A stretch of 28,576 nt of DNA, from NCBI GenBank assembly GCA_946803715.1, contig CAMPET010000144.1, positions 146,877 through 175,452 on the forward strand, given 5' to 3'. The notes beneath the pieces are model-generated. The model was not told the origin of the DNA. It did not search any database and saw nothing but the letters and a program-made list of their open reading frames with translations. The stretch is from Beroe ovata (taxonomy: Eukaryota; Ctenophora; Nuda; Beroida; Beroidae). The number at the start of each line of letters is the position of its first letter. Position 1 is the first letter of the stretch. Below are positions 9,697 through 21,600 of this stretch, piece by piece. Both the position numbers and the translations under genes were made by a program.

Positions 9697-9699
9697 ATG
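9692..9699 (+). promoter_or_regulatory. Start-stop upstream ORF overlapping the dynein start codon
   Basis: The sequence ATGTAATG contains an ATG at 9692-9694 followed at once by TAA, whose last base is the A of the main start codon at 9697. If the mRNA includes it, ribosomes would meet a minimal uORF and would have to leaky-scan or reinitiate to translate the dynein. The transcript start is unknown. Confidence 0.45.
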
Positions 9700-12600
9700 T
9701 CAGTTTTTGTTGAAGAACGCCTGCGGTGGCTTGATAGCAAGTTAGCTCTATCCCTGTCAGTTAAGTCAGAACAGATAAAGGCTCTTTTCGCTGACCAAAC
9801 CAGCAAGTGAGTCATTACATAGGATTTGCGGTTATGATGATTATTGAACAGTTCAGATACGATCATTCTGAACTCCAGTTTTTTATTACCTACTCGACTA
9901 CCCCAGGGATGTTTTGTTAGAGTTTCTCAACAATGAGGATGTGCGAAGACTCTTCATTGGAGTCGAGGAGTCTGGGATAACTGTTTCCCTGAAAGCAGTC
10001 CCGAATACTGACAAATCTCTTGTGTTTCTCAAGAGTCCCCATGTTGGTAAAGTTAGGAAGGAAGCCTGTGATGAGAGTGTGATGCTCTTCGACTTGTCCC
10101 AGTAAGTTGAACAAGGTGTAAGGCATACTTAGCTTTGAGAATGAAGATCACTTTGTGATCATTATATATTCTTGATTAAACCGTGACCGTCTGATCAATC
10201 TTCTCCAAACTTGACTGTTTTATGTGGACCACCAAACCCCCTCCCTTCTCTCAGGAATTCAGTGGAACAGATAGAGGGAATGATGGACAGTGTATTTGTT
10301 CCCCTCATGTTTGCAGAAGACTCTCATAAGGGGGAAAAGATGATGGAAAACCTCCACAAACTGGCGTCCATCCTACAGATAACAGCTGGAAACGAAAGAG
10401 TAAGTCCTCTATCTATATGTGTTTACCTATATCAAAGCCACCTGGAGTAATCAGTAAGTGTGAGGAGTTTGTGGTCGATGAACCAACCCTCCACAGAGCA
10501 CCTCTCCAGTTCTAATTCCATAAAAACAATCACGAGTATGGAGTCGGGAACTAGTTATCACTAATTATCACTAGAATTATCAACTAATCATCACTCTTGC
10601 ATCTTAGGGAGACGTCGTATTGCCAGTACCATTGCTAGACGTACTCCTGGAATCAAACACCATCAGCAGTAGTGTTGTCGTGATTCTGGAAACAACAGTT
10701 ATCTCGTGGACAAAACAGATCAAAGCAGCTCTAAAGCTTGATCTTGAGAAGGCTCTAAAAGCTAAATCTGAGATAGGACCAGTTGCAGAGTTGAAGGTTT
10801 GTCAACAGTCCCGTTTTGAATGGAGTTTGTTGTGAGATAATGTAGAAATTCTCACAATCGAAGACTTGAACACACATCTTTGGACTCACTCCTCACTGTT
10901 TAGGTTTGGGAGGACAGACAAGCCATGCTAAACTCAATATTATCTCAACTCGACAGCCGCCTTGCAGCTCAAATCCTCAAAGAGCTCGCAAACTTGGGCA
11001 ATGTCTATGCCAAGTCATTTTCTCTGGTCATCGAAGACATCAAACAAGTAAGAAAGATCGTCAATAGTTGTATAGATTCCTTTAGTCGTCACAATTTTCT
11101 CCATTTCACTTCCTGCGTCTCACTGTCCCATGTCATTCTTCTCGCGTGGATTGCAGATACCTACTTGTTATCCCACTTCTTACCAGGCGCTCTCTGAGAC
11201 CGAGGACAACATCATGTATCTCCGACCTCTAGAACCTTATCTTGTGAAACTCGCCAACATAACATCGACAGACAAGGCAATCACCATCGTGGCGCCAATA
11301 GTGCATTTGCTTGGTGGGTTTAGATCATTCTATCATGCGATCGGAATTCAATCGGTTTTCGAGAACCTCTATGAGACATTACCTCTCAAATTTCGAAGAC
11401 AAATTCACCGACATTTCCCCCAGATTTGATCTGGCGACACAGCCGCTACTATCACGAGCCGAAGAACTTCAAGCGCCTCCTCCGGCACCTGTCGGCTCTG
11501 GTGGTGAGCAGCGCACATCGGTTTGTCGGAAGCCACATCCTCAGCGATACTGAAAATGCGTTCAACAATCTGAAACACGCTCTCAGACTATGTGCTAAAT
11601 TCAGAGGTATTATCGGGATCGATTGTTCACTCTCCCAATTTTGACTCCCCTCCATCTTTTTCTGAGAGTCCGCTTTCGGGCGATCCCCCTCCTTCTTTGA
11701 GGCAAAAATTCAATTGATAGACACATCTTACCCAACAAAGTTATAGACACCTCTCTCAATTGTTTCAGGATGTTACCTTGACAAGAGAGAGAAGTGTAAC
11801 GAATACAACAAGGCGAAGCTGAGCGAGTACAATGAAAATAAGAAGAGTGAGAACGGGATCAAGACTGTGTCGGGACCGTTCATCACCATGCACATGAAGA
11901 GACACCACGGTACGACGGGAAGATGGGATGTTAGGGATCAGTAAACTTAATATTGTAAGGGAGGTGGGGTGGGACGGAGATGATCATGATCTTGTGATTA
12001 TTGTCCATCTGGAATTCCCCGTATCTTATTGTGAGAGATCCAAACCATCCTACATTACTGATCAGGATATGAAATGCTATTCAGCATACTAATCCTCCCC
12101 GGCCATCCCCAGGTATGTTCAGTATCAACAACCAGGAGACCCAGGAAGTGGACCCCAACATGTGGGGCAATTCCCCATGGCCGGCACGAAATGCAGCACC
12201 TTTCTCCGTCCTGAATAGCTTCATGGAGCGTGCCAATGATGTGCTCGACTTAGTTCACACCGCTCAACACTTCAAGAACCTGGAGAGTGTTGCGGAGATA
12301 GGTGGCGTTGGGAACAAGAGTTTGGGTGAGTTGCGGATTTGGATAAGCCTGGTGAGAAATGTGAGAAATCTCATTCTTATCTTTTTGTTATTTCAGATAC
12401 AATCGTGACTGAGATTCACTCTCGATTCAATGCTGCCATGGAGAGTTTCACGACCTTAACAGGTTTACATCAATAACTTCATATTGAGTTTATTCATGCC
12501 ATATAAGGAATAATTTGGAGATTATTGCCAATCATCTCGAGATGTCGAGTGTTTCAACATACAACGTGGTTTAAATAAACTTCCCCATCCCTCAGAGCAA

Positions 12601-15600
12601 AATGTACTGGATGTTTCTAAGCAAGATGAGGAGTTTGAGCAGGAATTCTTCGAATTCCGAGCCCTGGTCCGGGACTTGGAGGCTCAAATGTCCCATGTGA
12701 TGAGAATCTGCTTTGACCGGTGTGCCAATACATCAGCTCACATCAGACTACTCGAGGTTAGGATTGATAATGACACTTCCAGTTCTCACTTGGGTATGAC
12801 TGAAAAACAAGGAATTAGAACTACTCCACACCAGAACTACTCCGATGTGCATTGTACAATGTGCAATGTATTGACTGTGTTTTGACAGAACCAAGGTCAC
12901 TGACTTTCTATATTCCTGAGATGCATATATAACGCACACACAATGTCTATTGATTACACTCATAGTATAGGTATTATGCTAATGCTTGTTGTGTTGTTAA
13001 AGACTGGTACACGCGTGCGATTCCACGATTAATAATAGTTATGCTGATGCTTGTGCCAACATTACACCATTAGCAAGCTACTTAAGTAACTAAAATCTCT
13101 CGGACAATGGAGCTGTGATGGTAGTATTTGTTAGTTTGTAAAGTACAATCTAATCATTTCGCGTGGTCGTACTTAATCCATACGAAATTAATTTCACCAG
13201 AAAAGGAGAAGTGAAATGTTATTTATCACTGAAGATGAAACAATTTAACTCGTCACTGTGTCTCACTCTGAGCCTATCATTGCCCAGGTTTTTGCTGGTG
13301 TGAGCGGTAGAGAAAGTGTACAGAAAGCACTGTCAGATAAGCTGGCGAGTATTGTATCAGGTAAGAGAGATCATCTCATCTACCTTGTCAAGTTTTTTCT
13401 TGTCGTCGCAAATAGCGTTGGTATGAGCTAGCTTTATGCTAGCTTTGTTACTAGACAAGAGACACCAGTGTGACAGTTCGTGACACCCTGGTGTGACATA
13501 ACCCCCCCTCTCTCTCCCTGTCAACAGGTATGATGGAAGAAGTGTTGAATGTGAAGGACATCCTAGACCGACAGAACAACATCCCAAACCACCGTAATGT
13601 CCCTGATACTGCATCACACATGTGCTGGCTGAGAGCGCTGCGACAGCGCATTCACCGCCCAATGGACAAGTTGAAGAGTACTATCCCTGAGTTGTTGAAC
13701 AACGATGAGGTATGCTGGGGACATGTGCAGACTTCATTCATCTGAGAGTTAGAGACTTCCTGGAACAACTATGTATCGTTTCTGTCAAATCACTGTTTTG
13801 AATGGTTTCATTTGAACATTCTCATCTACAGGGATGGAAGCTGAGAGTGCAATACGACTCGGTCATTGAAACAATCGATAAAGCTATTGTCCAAGTTGAT
13901 AGCTCATGGAGAAGCGACATAGACTCAGAATTGACATCAAAGCTAACTCAGAACTTGTATGTTGACATTGACGATGGACCTTTGATTAAGGTAAGATTAT
14001 AGATGTTCAAATGTGGCTTCGTCCTTTCATAATCGTCATGCTCAATAACACGTCACATTCANAGAAAGTGTACAGAAAGCACTGTCAGATAAGCTAGCGA
14101 GTATTGTATCAGGTAAGAGAGATTATCTCATCTACCTTGTCAAGTTTTTTCTTGTCGTCGCAAATAGCGTTGGCTTGAGCTAGCTATATGCTAACTTTGC
14201 CACCAGACAACTGACAAGTGACACCAGTGTGACAGTTCGTGACACCCTGATGTGACACCCCCTCTCTCTCCCTGTCTACAGGTATGATGGAAGAAGTGTT
14301 GAATGTGAAGGACATCCTGGACCGACAGAACAACATCCCAAACCACCGTAATGTCCCTGATACTGCATCTCACATGTGCTGGCTGAGAGCACTGCGACAG
14401 CGTATTCACCGCCCAATGGACAAGTTGAAGAATACCATCCCTGAATTGTTGAACAACGATGAGGTATGCTCGGGACATGTGCAAACTTCAGTTCATCTGA
14501 GAGTGAGAGACTTCCTGGACCAACTATTCGTCGTTTCTGTCAAATCACTGTTTTGAATGGTTACATTTGAACATTCTCATCTACAGGGATGGAAGCTGAG
14601 AGTACAATACGACTCGGTCATTGAAACAATCGATAAAGCCATCGTCCAAGTTGATAGCTCATGGAGAAGCGACATAGACTCAGAATTGACATCAAAGCTC
14701 ACACAGAACTTGTATGTTGACATTGACGATGGACCTCTGATTAAGGTAAGATCATAGATGTTCAAATGTGACTTCGTCCTTTGATGTGGCTTTCATAATT
14801 TGCTCATTCAGTGATCAAAGTCTAGATATTACTCTTCTTCATAATCGTCATGCTCAATAACACGTCACATTCATCAGGTTAATCTGGATAGATCCTTGTT
14901 GCTAGTTCTGAAGGAGGTACAGTTTGTACCCTCACAAGATGAAATCCCGCCCAGTGTGAAGCCACTGCTAGAACAGGTATAGCTGAGTAGTCATTCAGTT
15001 GGTAGAAAATGAGTGCCTGAGTGTTGAGAGTATAGGGCAGCATGTTGTCATAGTGTCTCACCCAAAAGACAATTGAAATGTGATTAGGCTATCAGCTTCT
15101 GTGACAGAGTGGTCTGTACGGAACCCCACGGTTTCAATTCCTTGTTTAACATGCCGTACGGCGTACAGCAAGGATCTGCACCGTGTTCGCCAGGCTAGGC
15201 ACAGTCTGTGACCAAATGTTGGTCATAAACTGATCTCCTGTAATACAGGTAGACACAAACACGCTGAAACTCACTGCTGCCCGACTCGAGACAATAGCTA
15301 GTCATTACAACAAGCTGAGAAGCCGGATCAGACCACACGAGGAACAGCTCTTCACTGCTAAGATAGCTCAGATTGAAGCCCTCCTGAAGCAAGGTAAGGA
15401 GAGAATCAGAGAAGCTCTGATATTTTGGAATTTGGTGTCGGACGAAAGCAGTTTCTATGATTCAAATAATACTGTAATTGTTACTCACGGTAACTGAATA
15501 CCACGTGGTGATCTCAGGGAAGAACTCGCTTACATGGAAGAGTCTTGAGACTGATGATTTCATCGAGGAAGCCACCTCCTTGATTCTGGAGGACTGCTAC

Positions 15601-18600
15601 AAGAAGCTGCAGGCGGTTCAGGCAGCACAAGTTCAGATAGAAGCGAAAGTGGCACACTGGCACGAGTACCTGTGTCAGAGTCTCTTTACCAGCGAGGAAC
15701 CATGCTTCATTGAGGACTGGATTGTCAAGCAGAAAGAGGTAGGCAAATCCGAAAGGACGGGCTATTAATCCAGCTGGCTGCTATTGGGGGTGATAAGGTC
15801 TTGATTTTGCAGGAATCCTCATCGCTGACTCATCTATTTCTGCCATCCAGGTTTCTGAAGGTTACGGGGTTCTGGCTAACTTGTACGGCACTAAGATCAG
15901 CAACTTGGTGAAGGAAGTTCATAAGCTCCTACAGATTTCAGAGAACAGTCCAGCGTGGCAGAGCTATATCCTCTACCTTGATAACCTTATCAGTTCTGGT
16001 AAGTTCCGAGACGAGGCAATGTTTGCAATCTGCATGAGTGTGTTTCTTGGAGGAGAAAATAAATAAGTCTGTGAGTCAGACTCGGAAAATAAAAAGAAAA
16101 TTCGTAGATTATAGGTGGCTTTTGGCTACTGTTCCAAATTGTTTATGTGAGTATTGACGATTGGTCTTTTTAGAAGCTGCCCTTGCTTTTCGCTTTTCTT
16201 ATCAACTATCTCCGTTTCTATTTCGGATCTCTTATCTTATACTTGTCTCTATTCTCTTCCCTTCTTACAACTGAATCCCTTAGATTTCTGATATTGACAC
16301 ATTCAAGCCTATAACTCTCATCTCACATTCGTTACCTATCACAGGGCTGACAGTTGCAATGAAGGACGCTCTAACCCAACTCTACAATCTGATTGCTATG
16401 AATGGGAGTGGTGGCAAACCCAAGATTTTGGTGAAAGTTGAGTTGGTTGGTGGTGCGGTGCAATACCATCCACCTATTGACAAAGAGTCTGCTGACACCA
16501 GTGTCCAGGTTTGGAGCCTTCAACTTTCCAGGGATATTCAATAATTGAGCGCCTGAATTTATTCCAATGCAACATCGGCCATTCATTATTGGGATTTATC
16601 ATTTTGGAATTCAACTGCTCCCCCTTCCCACTCAGGAAATGGTGTATAACTGGGTGACTCAGATGGTGGAATACTGTGAGCTCATACCACGCCTCATACC
16701 GGACCAGGACACCTACGCCAAGGTTATCGGTACTACTCCTGATATCAGGGGTATCGTGGAGAAGATCACTGGAGTAATGGAGGAGAATCACCAGTCCTGT
16801 CAACAGCTCCAGGAGCATTTCATGAAGTAGGGATTGACTCAAGAAGTAGCTATTTGTTCAATGTTCATCACGTGAATTTGGGATGCGACTTGAAGATTAC
16901 AAATCTTCGTACCGTGGAGTAATAATTTGTTCAGTTTTTTGCAATGGAAAAATATCCCCATAGCATGTTTACCACTCCCTCTAACTCGAATCTCATCATA
17001 CACCAGGTACAGTTATCTGTGGAAGGACGATGCACATCACGTCTTCTCACAGTTCATCAACGGTCGGAGCTTGCCTCTCACCGTTCACAGTAGAGAGCCG
17101 TCAGAGGATGGCCGTGGGGGTGCCACTTCGAGGTAACAAGTCACTAGGTACCTATCTATCAGACACCGCTATCAGTCTAGACCAGCTTGAAGCTTCAATA
17201 CATCATGCAATCCCGTTTCTATCCTATCATGTATTGAAATATCCTCCAAAATGGAACACTTATGTACCCCAAGATATTCACAACTCATTTGTGCATGAAT
17301 TTCGGGATTGTATCATGTCTAACCTAGGAATGGTTCAAGGTCCATGATGAGCAACAGTTTGATCCTGGGACAAGCAGAGAGGAACTTCCTAGCCCCCTCC
17401 ATCAACTCATCAGGTACGTGTTTCCTCCCAGAGTTCTCTTCCTGGCATTCAGCAAACTTATTCTTTAAGAGAAGATCCTTCTACCATGCTGCTTTGGAAT
17501 AACTTCGTTGATGGAAGCTCTGAACCCTTTCTTTCCCAATTCAGGTAGTGCCTCTGTTGGCAGAGTCCCAACTCTGGATGATTTCGACAAGAAGATCTCC
17601 ACTTACCAAGCCGCGTTCGACAACATCAGTGCGTGTGATGATGAGTCGGCTATTGGGTGGCTTTGTGTCGATGTGAAGCCGGTGAAACAGGTTCTCCTGA
17701 CCCACGCTTCGCGATGGGTGTACGTGTTCACGGAGTACCTTATTAAGCAATGTAATACTATGCTGGGGAACATAGAGGAGTTCCTACTCGAAACAGAGCC
17801 GCAGATTGAGACACTCATAAAGACGCTAAGTTCGTCTCCTGCGGACGCTGCGATAGCTCCCAGTGCGTACATGCAGCTGGTTGAGCTTTTCAATAAGGTA
17901 CGAGTTGGTATTTGGACAAATGCTTAATTTTAGGTGATGTTCATTATTCAACACACGTTTTCAGTGTTTTCTGGTCCTTATTCGATTCGGGTTATTCGTT
18001 GACTCATTGATTCTTATCTGTCCATCTTCAGGTTACAAACAAGCAGCAAGAGTTTGATAGCAGATTTGGAGTCGTGCGGAAGACTGTGGTGCTCCTTAAC
18101 AAATATAACTTCCGAATGGAGAAAGAAGACTTCTTCCTTGCAGCTCCATCCAGGTACATATGTTTAACTCTCTTCTTATGATTCTGTATTTGAAAATGTA
18201 TCATTCTTAGTGCTCCAAGATTGCCACACATTCGTGACACAATTCTAAACACTTCCATGCTAGATTGTGAATAACTATTGTCTCAATTCTGCATTTACTT
18301 CGTCACAAATGTCACATTTCATGAAAAACATTGCTACCTCAAGCTTATCTAAAAACAAACAATCGTCGCAGATGGAGTAATTTGCGGGCTAAGGTAGTAC
18401 TAGCGAAGCAGAGAATTGCTCCAAAGATGCAACTTAGAGCAGAACAAATTTCTCACGTGAGTCCTAGCTTTCTGATATCAAAGATCGATAATTGATTGCG
18501 GTAGATACTTGTCTGGAGGAGGATCCGGGTTTCACATATTAGCTGACATCAAAAATATCCACATAACTTCAGGATTTGCGCGAGTTTGCAGCGCAATGTC

Positions 18601-21600
18601 AGAAATCTCGTGAAGAATTTGCGGGATGTGAAGCATTCCTCCGCACTTGCAGCTACCCCAAGGCACAAGAAGTCATCAAGAGCTTTAAGGAGAAAGTGTC
18701 AATGTTGGAAGATAAAAGTAGGAACCTTGTGGAACTGCAGGAACTGCTAGAAGCGCATATCGTCGACTTCACGTGTATTTCTGAGTTCAGAGGAGATATT
18801 GAAACATTGGAGAAGGTTATTGCCAGTTATTGAAATTGATATCTCCTTTGAATTTTTGAAGCCTGAGGATTGGGATCTGCATTTTCATCTTCTCAAGGTT
18901 TGGAACACATCGAATGGGATGAAAGCACATCACTCTCTGTGGAGAAATGGACAATGGAAAGCTCTCAACCTGATTTCCATCTCTCACGAAACTGAGTGTC
19001 AGATTCTGGAACTGAAGTCTCTGCCAGAAAACGCACATTCGTGGGACGTGTATTGTGGACTCATGGAAAATATCAAGCAGATTATTGTGAGTTATCCGTC
19101 ATCAGTATCAGTTATGATCAGTTTTCCATGAAATTGCCGTGCAATGACGTTTTGTTCTCCTTCAGGCCTGTGTTCCCTTGATCAAAAGCCTGTCGAATTC
19201 ATCCATGAGACCCCGACATTGGAAGATGCTAGTTCGGGCTCTCGGCGCGCAGCACACGATCGCTCCAGACAAGTTCCAAGAAGCCTCTCTAAAGGAGCTC
19301 ATTGACATGGGAATGCTGAGTATGTAATCAAGTATCCCAATGTCATGTTTGCTAATGTTTCCCTCAGGGACTTGGTAACCGAAATTGGCATGTCACACTT
19401 GTTGGACGTTGTCATGGTTACAGCCCAGATTTTCATGAAAAGTACCCTTTTTCAGCGCACACGAGAGTTTATATTGCGCGCGCTGTAGCGTTGTATACAA
19501 ATGAATCAACATAACCGCGGGATTCAAATTGTAACTTCTTGTCTATACACGACTCATCTGACGATGCTACAGGTTGCAAGGACGAGATTATTTCGATATG
19601 TCACCGTGCTGAAACCGACGTACAGATGGAGTTCTCCCTTCAGAATTGCGAGGAAGTTTGGATCAGTAAAGTGTTTGACCTGAAACCGGTTATGAGAAAA
19701 CGGTTAAATGTGAGCTACCATTCATATATTCCTCAAGTTTCAAATTTAATGTTAAGAAAGCGCATTTTAAGATTTCAAACCGTCTTCTAATCGTGCTATA
19801 GATATTAACTCAGGGTGATTATGATTCAAATGCCCGGATTGAGTTGGCCAAATCCACACGAGAGTCGCAAGTTGTCGGCTCATTTTCCGATGGAAAATCT
19901 CGTGCATTCTCAATCACGAGCAAGGATAGCAAGCTCACCGATCAGAACAGCTACAGGGTAAATATGAATTCCTAAACTCCGAGTTCATTCTCTGAGTGAG
20001 CAAGTTAGAAGAATCTCATTTTCCTAGTTCTGAAATTTTTGAATAATCAACTTAACAATTCACAATAACCCAGGAATCAGAACCCGTGTCTATCCTCACC
20101 GAGACAGACTCAGTGTTCGAATGTCTGTGGCATCATGAGATGATCCTGGACAGCATCATGTCACCCGGATCAGCGTTCAGCGATGACATTTGCAAGTGGC
20201 AGAAGAAGCTACAGACTGTGGAACAGGCCCTGAAAACCTGGGTTTCGGTGCAGACAAAGTGGCTGGAGATGGAGGAGATGTTTTCCCTGATGGTTGTAAT
20301 CATGGCACTCAATAATCATGCTCGGGTTTACGCTCACATTGACCTCGAGTTCACGCAGCTGATGAAAAGTGTGGCTGAGAATCCTAATATTGTGCAGCAG
20401 TGTTGCAAACCAGGTACCTAACTGATGTTGATAAGCGTTTATGACCATATTATAACGTTTATTTTGTTTGACAAGAAATTATACCTTGATAATTACAACA
20501 CTTTTTTCTCAGAAGCACCCTATTCATGTATTCAAAATCTTATATTTCTCGGCAGGAATTCTTGCAACGCTAAAAGCCATGTTGGAGAAGTTGGTGAACT
20601 GTGAGCAAGCTCTGATAGAGTTCACACACAGACAATGTAACAGATTCCCAAGATTCTACTTCTTGTCCGCGAAAGATGTCTTCCATCTGATTTGCCACGG
20701 TTAGATTCTGTCAGTTGTTTCGGATTGATATTTTCTTTGATACGACGTTCGCGTCCATAATTCCAATTTCGATATTAACTCCCGATCCATTCAATTCAAT
20801 GTTCGAATCTTATCAGCACTATTTAGTATTCACGACTGACAACCTCAAATCACCCAGGGCATGACATGCCAGCAATGTCATCGTACATCAGCAGACTACT
20901 ACCTGCTGTTTCGGCTCTACAAATAGACGAGGAAACAGTATCGCAAGCCATCGTTTCGGTGTCTTCTGATTTGGGAGAGACACTCTCACTACAAGAGGTT
21001 GGTGGTGATCATTTTCCATAGCTCATTCATTTTTACAGACTGCTGTCAGGTCGATCGACCAAATTCGACGTATATTCCCTTGTCTTTTCTTGTGCAAGAT
21101 TTGCAATATGCCCCTGCTATCGTATAGCATCTACAATTGTATAGTATTTACTATCGTATAGCATCTACTATCTATAACTCTCTGCAACCGTCTACTAGTA
21201 TCTATAACTATCGTCACTCTTGCAGCCGGTTCCTACAGATGTAGAGATATTCGACTGGCTGGCATCCCTCATAGACGCAATGAAGTTGTCAGTCACTTCA
21301 GACTTGGCAGAAACACTCAAGAGTGCTGTATTCGAGTTTGAAAACCTGACGGAAGACCATTGGATCTTTGCCAATACGACAGGTACTTGCTATTCCACTA
21401 TTCCAGTACATGTTATTCTGCTAGAAATGACTATTCTCTTCAAGTGAGTACTCAATTGTAAATTGTTTCCAGAAAGCGTCCTCCTCTCTGTACAAATTCT
21501 CTTGGGACAGAAGTTGAGGGACGCATACAAGTTAGCTACTGAAGGAAACAAGGAAGCTCTTAACTTCCTCAATCATGACATCAATCTTATGATCAGTAAG

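Larger units (their letters stand above)
9697..14976 (+). other. Dynein tail region (DHC_N1-like), exons 1-15
   Basis: Exons: 9697-9806, 9907-10101, 10255-10399, 10608-10796, 10904-11047, 11187-11313, 11424-11606, 11769-11909, 12113-12325, 12397-12462, 12596-12756, 13288-13360, 13528-13709, 13832-13990, 14878-14976; residues 1-729. Family landmarks are LDLIWRHSRYYHEPKNF (exon 7), MCWLRALRQRIHRPMDKLK (exon 13) and IDDGPLIKVNLDRSLLLVLK (exons 14-15), all typical of the tail that binds intermediate and light chains and neighbouring heavy chains. The 531-nt intron 12757-13287 holds only AT-rich sequence and a short palindrome (GCATTGTACAATGTGC). Exons 13 and 14 have second copies further right. 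Confidence 0.88.

Noticed and set aside
14065-14745. Extra copies of exons 12-14 as a genuine internal protein duplication
   Set aside because: Phases do not fit (exon 14 phase 0 into exon 13 phase 1), the exon 12 remnant lacks an acceptor, and the junction is an undetermined base.
17140-17347. About 70-codon open stretch in dynein intron 21 (containing HVLKYPPKWNTYV)
   Set aside because: Splicing 17132 to 17358 preserves phase and family order; the stretch matches nothing in dyneins and ends in a stop before a usable donor.
17603-17893. 96-codon minus-strand ORF
   Set aside because: Shadow of dynein exon 23, which is supported by homology, phase and splice sites.
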